This document shows, piece after piece, positions 1-16,857 of a DNA stretch of 38,321 nucleotides. Under the pieces are notes generated by a model. That model was not told the DNA's origin and did not search any database. It saw only the letters and a program-made list of their open reading frames with translations. Both the position numbers and the translations under genes were made by a program. The first letter of the stretch is position 1. The number at the start of each line of letters is the position of its first letter. Origin of the DNA: Chara braunii (lineage: Eukaryota; Streptophyta; Charophyceae; Charales; Characeae); contig BFEA01000012.1 in assembly GCA_003427395.1 (NCBI GenBank), positions 1,803,004 to 1,841,324 of the forward strand, given 5' to 3'.

Positions 1-491
1 CGAGGGCGAAGCTGTCTGTCCGAGGGAGGGACCACAATCCGGGTGGGAGGGACAGGTCGTGAAGTTCCCTGAGCTAACCTTTGTCGCTCGTAGTGAGCAT
101 AGATCAGCGGTGCGGATGCTTTCAAATCTGCTCCTGAAATCCATCGAGTTTCATCGGGATCGCACGCTTTGAATGTAACTTTGTACTGTCGAGGCTTGCT
201 GCCGTACTTGCGATCCGTGATGACGCGGTCAACTTCCTGATGACCATCCATTGATGGAGGATCTTGCGACCGTCAGCCCGGGAAGTTGTCGCTCTTAGCT
301 GGTGTATATATCGCCAGCTTCGAGGCGTGAAAGACTGGATGGACCATCAGATGCGGGGGAATGTTGATCACAAATGACGGGCCATCGGGCTCATCGCCCG
401 CGGCTGATGTTACGGGCCATGGTCCAAACCACTTGGGGAGTATTTGCGCGCAACATCCTGCTGGAGTGCAAACTCTTCTACAGAGACCCAA
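1..491 (-). pseudogene. gypsy pol C-terminus: integrase tail and chromodomain (partial)
   Basis: The minus frame from 491 encodes a typical integrase C-terminal tail (KWFGPWPVTSAAG, HPVFHASKL). After one TGA codon at 273-275, just after SDNFPG, the same frame continues to the left edge through EVDRVITDRKYGSKPRQYKV and then FKACDPDETRWI. That second part has the look of a chromodomain: a basic/aromatic strand followed by a W-containing acidic segment. Chromodomains of this class are thought to steer integration to particular chromatin. The single in-frame stop reads as a point nonsense mutation. The frame is still open at base 1. Confidence 0.85.
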
Positions 492-736
492 ACCAGATCA
501 CCGGCGCGGATGGGACATGGCACGCGACGCCTATTGGCTTGCTGCTGCATGCGAACTTGAGTCTTTTGCATGTTCTCGCGGGCTTGAGCCAACAATTCCG
601 TGTACTTCCGAACGGAAGTGGGGGAGCAAGCAGCGTCTATGTCGACTATTCGTGGGAGGAGAAGATCAGCGAAGATACGGCCTTTCCGGCCACCGTGGTG
701 CAACTCGAACGAACTGGATGTCGAGGAGGCGGTCAA
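410..736 (-). pseudogene. gypsy integrase C-terminal segment, frame-shifted
   Basis: Encodes FELHHGGRKGRIFADLLLP, SPTSVRKYTELLAQ and PCPIRAGDLVWVS. This is the family region between the integrase core and the GPWPV tail. It is in a different frame from the integrase core (666-1445) and from the tail (from 491), so at least two frameshifts separate three parts of one ancestral integrase. The RAGDLVWV motif corresponds to the small barrel DNA-binding part of Ty3/gypsy integrases. Confidence 0.8.
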
Positions 737-1445
737 CCCAATCTTTCTGATCCAGAATGAGCGTACGAAGCATCATTTGAGCGGTTTGATGTGCCCGCTC
801 TATTTTCCCGTTCGTTTGTGGATGCCGAGCCGAACTTGGTTTCATCTTCGTGCCGGATTCCTGCATGAGAGAAGTCCGAAATGCCGACATGAAGTGAGTG
901 TCGCGATCGCTGACGATGTCTTCCGGTACGCCGTGGCTGCAAATCCAGCCGGTGTGCAAGAGGCGCGCAAGTTCAGGAGTCATGGCATAGTACTTGCAAG
1001 GGAAAAAACACGCGTACTTACTCAAACGGTCAACGACCGTGAGGATGCTGTCGTGCCCGAGGGGGTCGTGGGGAAACGGTCCGGTGACGTCCATGGCAAT
1101 GGAGAGGCCAGGTTCCCGTGGGATAGGCACCGGGCCCAACTCGTCGTGGGGATTGCGGTTGCGGGGCTTGCTTCGTCGGCAAACTTCGCAAGAGTCGCAA
1201 TACCGAGTGACATCGATAACGAGGTCGGCCCATCGAAATCGTTGCCGAAGTCGTGCAATAGTGCAATTGACTCCGAAATGGTCGGCGAGTCGCGAGTCAT
1301 GGTACTCGTCGAGAAGGCGAGTCCGAAGACGACGGTCTCGTGGGACACATAATAAGTCCTTGCCTCGCAAGTGGAGGAGCAAGTACACGTCGACGATACG
1401 ATAGTGGCTGGCCGACGGGTGATCCGAAGATAGCTGCGCATACAA
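666..1445 (-). pseudogene. gypsy integrase, zinc-binding and catalytic core
   Basis: A 259-codon minus frame. The N-terminal zinc-binding HHCC module is present (H49, H56, C83, C86). The RNase H-fold core has all three acidic residues: D119 in AMDVTGPFP, D180 in IVSDRDTHF and E216 in TNGKIERA. D180 and E216 are separated by exactly 35 residues, the D,D(35)E signature. Integrase catalyses 3'-end processing and strand transfer of element cDNA. The core looks intact, but the frame runs off after LDIQF, where the sequence shifts to the frame at 410-736. The first codon is only where the frame opens; the natural product would be a cleaved piece of Pol. Confidence 0.9.
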
Positions 1446-1501
1446 TGTGGCGAAATCCGGATTGAACTCATAGCCCCTGATGAAGTGTCGCTAGTTCCTC
1501 G

Positions 1502-1900
1502 TCAAATGCGAAGGCATGATGTGTCATACCACAAAGATCGGGTCTTCGTGAGAGTGCATCTACTGCGCGATTGGAGAGGCCGACGAGATGCATGATGTGT
1601 CATAGTGCAAAGATCGGGTCTTCGTGAGAGTGCATCTGTTGTGCGATTGGAGAGGCCGGCGAGATGTTTCGGTGTGAAGTCAAATTGGTCGATGAAGTAC
1701 ATCCATCGTCCGATTGTACTGCTCACTGTATCCTGCGTCTTGTAGTAGGTCAATGGGTTGTTGTCCGTGACCCATATGAACCTACGACGCCCAAGGAGGA
1801 AGTACCGCCATCGCTTGAGAGCCATCACGAACGCGAGCAACTCCTTCCTTGCATCATCAAGTGAATTGATGGGAGGCACTTTGTGGCTGAAATACTTCAC
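1502..1900 (-). pseudogene. gypsy RNase H domain (partial)
   Basis: Contains EYFSHKVPP-like VKYFSHKVPPINSLDDARKE, LLAFVMALKRWRYFLLGRR, WVTDNNPLTY and STIGRWMYFIDQFDF, followed by DALSRRPD. This is the standard second half of the Ty3/gypsy RNase H and its junction to integrase. The first half is in the separate fragment around 1923-2085. A stop codon and a small shift near 1900 separate them. A 76-bp tandem duplication (1514-1665) lies near the DALSRRPD end and shifts the frame, because 76 is not a multiple of three. Confidence 0.85.
1514..1665 (+). repeat. 76-bp tandem duplication inside gypsy pol
   Basis: Two near-identical 76-bp units, 1514-1589 and 1590-1665. Both begin GCATGATGTGTCATA and contain AAAGATCGGGTCTTCGTGAG. 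They differ at a handful of positions. The duplication falls at the RNase H-integrase junction and breaks the pol frame. Confidence 0.9.
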
Positions 1901-1922
1901 GGGGTGCTACATCGCCGTCGTG

Positions 1923-2240
1923 TTATTCCAAGACTGGCCCAATGTCATAGCCGGAAGTGTCAGTTGTCACTCTCGTTGGCAGGGTGGGGTCGTAGATGGT
2001 AAGGACGGGTGCCACGAGCATGGCCATCTCGAGTGCTTGGAATGACCGGCGTGCGTCGTCATCGAATACGAATGGCATCTTTGGCTTGTAGACGAGTACG
2101 AATCTATCCAGCATGTCTCAAAACTCCGTTGTCATAGCCGCTTGGAATGTGGTCGGGGCATTCATAAGGCCAAAAGGCATAACCAGCCATTTGAAATGCC
2201 CATATCGCGTCTTAAACGCGGTCTTGTAGCGGTCCTCTTC
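1923..2240 (-). pseudogene. gypsy RT remnant fused by deletion to start of RNase H
   Basis: After a frameshift near 2240 the RT sequence continues as [14 protein letters not shown] and [16 protein letters not shown], then meets an in-frame stop. It resumes as MLDRFVLVY followed directly by KPKMPFVFDDDARRSFQALE, which is the start of the RNase H region, and then TDTSGYDIGPVLE. In the family, FVLVY is followed by the catalytic LDD and roughly a hundred residues of RT thumb and connection. Here these are gone, with the junction near 2087. The RT active site is therefore deleted. Confidence 0.85.
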
Positions 2241-3178
2241 CCGATCTCGAGTTGGTGATATCCCAATTTGAGGTCAAGCTTGGAGAAGAACTTGGCACCG
2301 CCCAGTTGTTCGAGGAGGTCGTCGATGCGCGGAAGAGGGCCGACGTTCTTTACGGTTTGCGCATTGAGCTTGCAATAATCAATGCACAACCGCAAGTCCT
2401 TGTTCTTCTTCCGAACGAAGAGAACGGGAGCACCATATGGCAAAGAGCTAGGCCGAATCCAGCCTTTCTCGAGAAGGTCGTCGAGTTGTGCCCGTAGCAC
2501 ACTTAACTCTTCCTCGCTCATGCCGTAGATGCAACCACGCGGAGGTACGGCCCCGGCCTCGAGGATGATCTCGTGGTAGATGGGTCGATCCGGTACTACT
2601 CCGTGCGGGGCTTCGAACACGTCGCCATAGGCGTCGAGAAGCTCGATGATGCGTTGATCCGGTAATGAGTCGATCGATGGAATGTCATGGGGCGGGAGGG
2701 CGTGGAAAAAACACACCCCCATCTCCTCGATGTCATCCCTAATGATGGAAGCTCGAGTGCTTGCGGCAGACACCACGTGGCAGCTGATCAAAGGGTGAGG
2801 AGGAGGCACCGTGCATGGGACTAGTACTCCGTTCCGATCACGAACGTGAACGGAGCGGCGGTAGAAGTTCACAAGGTGATCCTCGCTTCGCAGCCATGAC
2901 ATACCCAAGATCATGTCGAAGTTCTCCAAAATATCAAAGGACATGGCCTCGCTTGCATGCGGGGCAAAGTACACGGGGACGACATCAATGCACCGGTCAA
3001 TTGACTTGTGCGTGTAACCGTCGGCCAACGTGACTTGCGTGGGTTGCAACTTCCTCCGAACGCGTGGCCCAAGGCCAGCACGTACCATAAAGTCTTGGCT
3101 CATGTAGTTGCGAGTAGCTCCGCAATCGATCAAAACAATGCAGGTCGCCTCTCCAATTTGAATGCGTATGTATATCAA
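2162..3178 (-). pseudogene. gypsy protease and N-terminal reverse transcriptase
   Basis: A 338-codon minus frame. Residues 1-110 look like a retropepsin: ATCIVLIDCGATRNYMS carries the catalytic Asp (D18) in the context D-C-G-A where D-S-G-A is usual, followed by FDMILGMSWL. After a linker comes RT: LPYGAPVLFVRKKNKDLRLC, CIDYCKLN (usually DYR.LN) and [16 protein letters not shown], which holds the first catalytic Asp (about residue 302). Just after that the frame shifts and the last 30 residues are out of register. The frame continues upstream across a TGA at 3197-3199 into the linker segment. Confidence 0.9.
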
Positions 3179-3196
3179 TGGCGCGTCGATGTCGTC

Positions 3197-3766
3197 TCAC
3201 CGTTGTGTCTTGAACTCGCGGTCGATCTTTGCAACGTAGTCATGAAGGTCGACAACCTCTACTCCGGCGTCCATCAACGGAGTTGGTACTGCAGTGTGCA
3301 AGTAATCCCGCAATTGTGCTATGAGCGCGTTGCAATGCGGTTTCGGCAATCGACCGAACGGGGGAAGGGGCATCCATTGGAAGTCCGCAAACGTCAACGG
3401 GTCGAGCTCAAGTTTGGACCATGATGTCCAATCCCCGACGACAAATGGCGGCGAAGCTGCCGAATCGGGTGTCGATGGTGGTGAAACCGTGCATGCGGTG
3501 GATTGTTGCACGTGGAGTGGTCGGTCCAACAGTGGGACCAAGTGGACAGCATAATCCTCGTAAGTGAACCGAGGACTTGCGACATTCGCATCCTCCCCAG
3601 ATGTGTAGGAGGCAGCTAGCAAGGCGGCCGAATCTGGCGGAGTGAGAGGTGGAGTCGCCTCACCTCCCGCGCAGCTCAGTTTCCCAAGTTGTGGTACTGG
3701 CTGTCCATTTCCGGCCAGCGATGCAATTTTCACCTTCCCTTTTCCCGGGAGTTGTTGTTGCTTCAC
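3197..3766 (-). pseudogene. gypsy gag-pol linker segment
   Basis: A 189-codon minus frame ending LMDAGVEVVDLHDYVAKIDR followed by EFKTQR and a TGA stop (3197-3199). The same frame continues directly into DDIDAPLIYIRIQIG of the protease segment. The stop therefore looks like a nonsense change at what is probably a Trp codon inside one continuous polyprotein. The segment is proline-rich and low in secondary structure. It contains LTFADFQWMPLPPFG and has no enzyme motif I recognise. It probably links gag to protease. Confidence 0.65.
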
Positions 3767-3793
3767 GGCTGGACGGTGGCCACCTGATCTCCC

Positions 3794-4363
3794 TCACATG
3801 ATGCGTGGGTGGCTGCCGGGTCTTCCACAATGGTGTCCGGTTGGACTGCAGCGACATGCTGTGGACGCGGACCAAATTTTCCCTTCTCCACATGGGCTGG
3901 CTGCCACGCTGTCTTCTCGTGTGCAGCAGCCCGGTTGGTCTTGACGAGCTCTCAGAAGGTTCAAAATGCCGGCACTTGAGCTTTTCAATGCTGGCGGCTT
4001 CATGCCGCTGTAGCAGATCCTGGGCCTCCTTGCGGCGTGCCTGGGTATCTGCGCGTCTGCTTCGGCCTGAAGCCGCTGCTTTTCAGCTGCTGCCTCTGCT
4101 TCAGCCTGTACGTGGGCAGCCTCGGCCGCCGCCTGACGCTTTTCCTCAACCTTGATCAATAGCTTGGAACCGCTGTCGGTACTCCGTAATGGACTCATTG
4201 GCCAGTTGGCCTGGCATGCCCAGAACTGAGACCGCCATGGTGGCGAGGCACTGCTGACGTGGCACTGTTGTTGCCGTGGCACTGCTGACATGGCACTGTA
4301 CCAAACCAGGAATGCAGGCAAAGGGTTGGGTGGGAGGGGAAACGCAGGTAGGTAACCAACCAA
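3794..4363 (-). pseudogene. gypsy gag remnant with coiled-coil stretch
   Basis: Minus frame with an alanine/glutamate-rich helix of heptad character (VEEKRQAAAEAAHVQAEAEA, then AAAEKQRLQAEADAQ). It is positioned between the primer-binding-site leader and the protease, where gag should be. The frame then degrades, and overlapping frames (for example 3660-3893) carry further pieces. I see no CCHC zinc knuckle. At about 190 codons it is shorter than a complete gag. I identify it from position and the coiled coil, not from a capsid motif. Confidence 0.5.
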
Positions 4364-4379
4364 ACTATCCTTTCCTCCC

Positions 4380-4993
4380 GGTCCTAATCAACATAATAAA
4401 AAATAAAAATAAAAATAAAAGAAGAGGTTCACGCCCCCCTTTGTTTTGTATATCTGTTGATCTGCTATGAGTAATGCATTTCAAAGGGGTACTATGAGCG
4501 AGATCTAGGCAAGGTTCCGCAAAGTTTCAGTTTTCAAAAAAAATGTGACCTTGAAAGAAAAAAAATGTGCGCTAAATAAAGTGGACGTTCCACCTTCAGA
4601 GAAGAATAATTCCAGTCTCCAAGAATATGACAACCTCTATCGTTATCCTAATATGCCTAGAAAACGAAATGCTAACATCAAAAATCTTCGGCTATGTATG
4701 CAAATATCAGAAATTTTCGGATGCTAATATCAGAGAACCGAAATGCTACTATCAGAAATTTTCAGATATTTGCTGCATGAAAACGAAATGCTAATATCAG
4801 AAATTTTCAGATAAAACGAAATGCTATTATCAGAAATTTTCAGACATTTGTTGCGAGAAAGGGGAAAAAAAAATTGTAGAGATTTGACGAAGTCCTACTT
4901 GATTTACTAATAAACAATCAATCAATCATTCAACAATCAGTAGATCAAGCAAGCTGGCTACTTGATTGGGCGGATCCTCTGATTGAGAGGTCC
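4380..4993 (-). other. untranslated leader of gypsy element, AT-rich, with degenerate tandem repeats
   Basis: The stretch between the primer-binding site and gag has no long frame. Within 4665-4850 a degenerate unit recurs about four or five times, built around AACGAAATGCTAATATCAG followed by AAATTTTCAGAT with spacers of varying length. (AAAAT)n-like A-rich tracts flank it at 4395-4420 and 4865-4875. (TCAA)n-type sequence runs at 4912-4935. Confidence 0.6.
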
Positions 4994-5005
4994 GCTCCGA
5001 TACCA
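4994..5005 (-). other. primer-binding site (initiator tRNA-Met type)
   Basis: On the minus strand this reads TGGTATCGGAGC, one mismatch from the widespread plant retrotransposon site TGGTATCAGAGC, which is complementary to the 3' end of initiator tRNA-Met. It begins three bases after the LTR end. Its position between LTR and gag fixes the element's orientation and LTR boundary. Confidence 0.88.
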
Positions 5006-5361
5006 AACTGTCGCATACCATAAAGGTGCAGACTAAAACAAGAACCGACCTTTCTCACATAGTACAAGATAGCACAGCGGAAGGCTTAAATACCAATGAT
5101 CCGAACAATCAACGTTGCCATGCAGACCAGACATACATCATCATCATTCCATGGTGTGAAGGGGCCTGGCGCTCACACAGGAAGAATGCGCCAGTCCCCA
5201 TCCATACACAGATGAAGAAGAGGGGGCTTAGACGAAGAAGAGGGGAAGATGGAAATGTCGTTAACACCAAGTCTTCGGTACAGGTCCCAAATAATCCCTC
5301 ATCAAATGTCTGAATCCCAATGTCGAGTCTGGACCCAAATGTCGTCAAGTCCCAAAGTCAC

Positions 5362-5417
<56 letters not shown>

Positions 5418-5785
5418 GTCTGCAGATACTGAGAAGTCAGGTAGCAAGAGGGGGAGGAGGAGATGGACTTAGAAGAGGAAGAAGAAGTCCGTTACTAACC
5501 TGTGAAGGTGGCGCCTTGTTGCAGGTACATTGAAGATGAAGCTGGAGCTATGGCGCCACAGGTAAGTCTCCCTGGCCTCTGCCAACCATCTCTCTCTCTC
5601 CACTACTGCTCTAGCTCCTGATAGCGCCCAGCGCTGAAGACTACTGCTAACGCTACTACTACTACTGCAGCGCTCCTCCAGAGTGCTGCTGCCTAAACCT
5701 GAAGACTGACTCCTGCCTCCTGCACGTGAAGTGCCTGGGAAGTTCCTACGAACTACCTCGTGACTGTCTCCGACTGCCTGTAGGG

Positions 5786-5813
5786 CGGGCCAGTCTTATA
5801 TAGTGCTGGCCCG
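5786..5813 (-). promoter_or_regulatory. LTR TATA box inside an 8-bp inverted repeat
   Basis: TATATAAG lies on the minus strand at 5795-5802, about 370 bp into the LTR from its U3 end, the expected place for a core promoter. It is flanked by perfect inverted arms CGGGCCAG (5786-5793) and CTGGCCCG (5806-5813), so the TATA box sits in the loop of a potential cruciform or hairpin. Confidence 0.65.
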
Positions 5814-5889
5814 TCCAGGAGGCTGCTCTTGCCAATGCCAAAACGTGCCAGACCCTGGCGTTGAAGTTCAACCAAGGGTTGTCTTGAAA

Positions 5890-6150
5890 ACAGGCCAAAA
5901 ATGGCCTGTGCTAAAACCCTGGTCTGGTGCCTAAGTTTCAGGGCAGGCCGATCTTATGAGGGCTTGAAAATGGCCCTCAGTTTCAGGCTGAAAAGACTTA
6001 GGGCCTTCCAGGCCCTGTTTTAGGCTGAAAAGACATAGGGCCTGAAGGCCCTCGTTTTCAGGCTTTCAGGCTGAAACGACACAGGACCTGTAAGCCCTTA
6101 TTTTCAGGCTTTTAGGCTGAAAACGCTGGTCGGGCCCTGCAGGCCCGTGT
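5890..6150 (-). repeat. array of short palindromes in LTR U3
   Basis: Several small inverted repeats lie upstream of the TATA box: ACAGGCCA/TGGCCTGT (5890-5909), GAGGGC/GCCCTC (5958-5978), AGGGCCT/AGGCCCT (6000-6016 and 6037-6052), and a diverged GGGCCCTGCAGGCCC copy near 6133-6147. They are carried on degenerate 37-47 bp units containing TTTCAGGCTGAAAAGAC. The arrangement resembles tandem enhancer subrepeats of plant LTRs. Confidence 0.7.
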
Positions 6151-6170
6151 GGCTGCGCAGTATGCCACAC

Positions 6171-6584
6171 ACACACACACACAGCCCATGCATTCAAACT
6201 CTTAAGCCGTGAAGAGCACGCATGTATGTCATTTCGCAGAGATTTGCATGAACTGAAATGGCACACCAACGGGCTGAATTGTCACCTTTCCCATACTAGA
6301 AGGTTTCTCACTCCAGCTGACCAACCCTTTTGTCTAGCGGAAGACTATGGTACGCTTGCACAGCACGCAAACCTCCAAACAAGAGCTTAAGAACTCCTGC
6401 TTCACAATGACGTGGCCATTCATTCTGCACAGCAGGGTGAGGAAATGTAAAGGATGCAGGATGAAACGGCCATTAAGCAGCGTGTAGAATGGATGGATGA
6501 TCATTCAGAGGGCAGCGGGGTGGATGTAGACCGTGCTTTCGAAATTGCAGCATTGAAAATTCCCAACGAGTGCAAAGTGCCGTC
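6171..6584. other. ORP intron 4 sequence, nothing recognised
   Basis: Between the LTR and the SINE I find a short (CA)n at 6168-6182 and otherwise unremarkable sequence. I looked on the minus strand for the next ORP exon (a WAISVYYA.QRTWKPFNP-type segment) and did not find it. Confidence 0.5.
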
Positions 6585-6763
6585 GAATGGTCATTCCTAG
6601 CTCAGTTGGTACACCAATGAGCTGTTGAAATACAGACCTGGGTTCAGATTCCAGTCGAACCAGATGAGTGAAAAACAACTCTTAATTTACATGGGGCCAG
6701 TCAGTTCAGAAATGATATCTCAAGGCTGTTGCCCTTTAAAAAGGGGGACGGAATGGTCATTCC
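6585..6763 (+). mobile_element. tRNA-derived SINE with 13-bp target-site duplication
   Basis: A pol III type-2 promoter is visible: A box TAGCTCAGTTGG (6598-6609) and B box GGTTCAGATTCC (6641-6652). The element is flanked by direct repeats GAATGGTCATTCC at 6585-6597 and 6751-6763, a perfect 13-bp target-site duplication typical of LINE-mobilised insertion. The body is about 150 bp and ends in a short A/G-rich tail instead of a long poly(A). There is no anticodon-arm quality that would suggest a functional tRNA. Confidence 0.8.
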
Positions 6764-7585
6764 ATTTTGCACCTATTCTAAAGCAGCCATGCTATTCCGT
6801 TCTCCATCCCGCCGCTGAATGGCAGTGCCTGTCGACCATGCCTGGAATTCGCAGCTGAATGGAACTGCACGATTGCATTCCCTCGGCCGTGCTTCAGGGA
6901 TCTCCAGGCAGATCGACTGTTGGTATAGTTGCAGGCAGTGTACGCGCAGGCGAGGTTCTCGGAGGCATTGCCAATGCCTTCACTTTCCTTTTGAGGAGGG
7001 AGGAGGGAGAAGGGGAGGGTGTCCGGACAAGAGGTTCGAAACGAGGGGGATAGTGTGCAGACAGAAGACCTTGTCACCAAACGAGCAACGAGAGCACATA
7101 ATGGCGGCAACACAAACAAACCATACCAGGGAAGGGAAGGGAAGGAAAGGAAAGGAGGGTACTTTGGTGAGCATTTTCTTGAGACGTACATAACATCTTC
7201 TGATGCTCTCTTCTCAGTTTGTTCGGATTTGAAAAGTCGGAGCAAAGTAACTCCCAGTGACTGTGTTATCCAGTTCTTTCTCAGCTGTCGCTTCAAACAA
7301 CTGGACAGTGCACTACTTCCGGCCGTCAGAGCATGCATGCTCTCTCTTCCCTCTCAAACGCCTCTCTCACCCCAAAAAATTGTTAAGCGAAGTCCAGCAA
7401 CCCTTGCAACAATTTCCCAACCATGATACAACTCACGTCTTTTGAAATGAACTAGATGATTACAGTGATGGTTTTTCACACACATACTTTTTTGAGACGA
7501 ACTTGATGAGGCTTTTTACGCATCTTTCCCAGTGAACTTGATGTGGCTATAGTTTCAAACTGGTAATAATAGCAGTCGTACTAAC
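6764..7585. other. ORP intron 4, no gene
   Basis: Intronic sequence downstream (minus sense) of exon 4. It includes a purine-rich GGGAAGGGAAGGAAAGG patch at about 7128-7157. No coding evidence, and no further ORP exon recognised. Confidence 0.5.
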
Positions 7586-16087
<8,502 letters not shown>

Positions 16088-16732
16088 ATCCGCCAGCTCA
16101 GTCACTAGAGGTCCCAACCACGCCGATCGCACACTCCACTCTCACAGCCAAGCAGGCTGTGTCCAGATGGTTTGGCAACACGAACCGGTCAACAAGACGT
16201 GATCCACGCGTCAGTTCCTGGCGATGAACACGTGACAGACGATGACCGTCGTCTCGCCGGCGCATGCCTGCTGCGGCACCGGGCCGTCTGATCGCCTTCT
16301 CCCCGCACGATCCACGAGGGCGGACACGCGGACCAACCCCGCCCTCAGCTCTTCGGGGGCGTACGTTCCCAGGATTTCGGTCCACGACGCCCACGTCCGC
16401 CCCGACAGCGTTCGTCCACGACCGCGCGCGCACGCCACAGTGCGCACAGACGACCAGCGGCAGACAGACATACGGGAACCGCAAACGCCCACAGGCTGGC
16501 ATGTGTCGGATGACGGCCCAGAGAAGAAGCCGGAGAACTGTCCAAATGCCGGCCCACATGTTTCCAGCCTCAGGAGGCAAGCTCGCACTAGAAAACTTCC
16601 ACAACGCGCCCCCCCAAGTCCCCGCTCACGGAAAGACGGAGAATGGACACCCAGGTCGTTGGCACTGTGCTCCATGCTGACGCCAGGTTGTTGTCACCTG
16701 GCTGGATACCCGCAGCAATTTCCCTTCAGAGC
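16088..16732 (-). promoter_or_regulatory. GC-rich region upstream of ORP, probable 5' UTR and promoter
   Basis: From 16200 to 16640 the sequence is much richer in GC and CpG than its surroundings, which is why overlapping frames stay open on both strands. No TATA box was recognised at a sensible distance. Position upstream of the ORP start suggests 5' UTR or promoter. I assign no protein to it. Confidence 0.4.
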
Positions 16733-16857
16733 TCGCACTAGGACTTTTCTCACGGCATACACTTCCGAGCATGCATCCTCGCACTGGGACTTTTCTCACG
16801 GCATACACTTCAGAGCATGCATCCTCGCACTAGGACTTTTCTCGCGGCATACTCACA
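16733..16857 (+). repeat. 46-bp tandem repeat, 2.7 copies
   Basis: TCGCACT(A/G)GGACTTTTCTC starts at 16733, 16779 and 16825, with CACGGCATACACTTC and GAGCATGCATCC following in each unit. Confidence 0.93.

Larger units (their letters stand above)
1..6170 (-). mobile_element. Ty3/gypsy chromovirus LTR retrotransposon, decayed, 3' end off the left edge
   Basis: Reading leftwards on the minus strand, the order is LTR, tRNA-Met-type primer-binding site, gag remnant, protease, reverse transcriptase, RNase H, integrase and chromodomain. This is the Ty3/gypsy order (integrase after RNase H), and the C-terminal chromodomain places it among the chromoviruses. Coding parts are recognisable by family motifs but are broken by frameshifts, nonsense codons, a 76-bp duplication and a deletion that removes the RT active site. 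It cannot be autonomous as it stands. The 3' LTR and polypurine tract are outside the window, so LTR identity (age) and target-site duplication cannot be judged. It lies inside intron 4 of the ORP gene, in the same orientation. Confidence 0.93.
5009..6170 (-). repeat. 5' LTR of the gypsy element
   Basis: The boundaries rest on three things: the primer-binding site immediately to the left; TG...CA ends on the minus strand; and short imperfect terminal inverted repeats (TGTCGCATACCA at 5009-5020 against CAGTATGCCACA at 6159-6170, 9 of 12 matching when reversed). Length 1162 bp. It contains a (TC)n run at 5365-5414, a TATA box at 5795-5802 and an array of small palindromes in the U3 part (5890-6150). 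The right end abuts a (CA)n tract, so the exact flank is uncertain by a few bases. Confidence 0.8.

Noticed and set aside
6280-7580. ORP exon 5
   Set aside because: I searched the minus strand for the WAISVYYA/TWKPFNP region and found no matching frame with splice sites; it is presumably left of the window.
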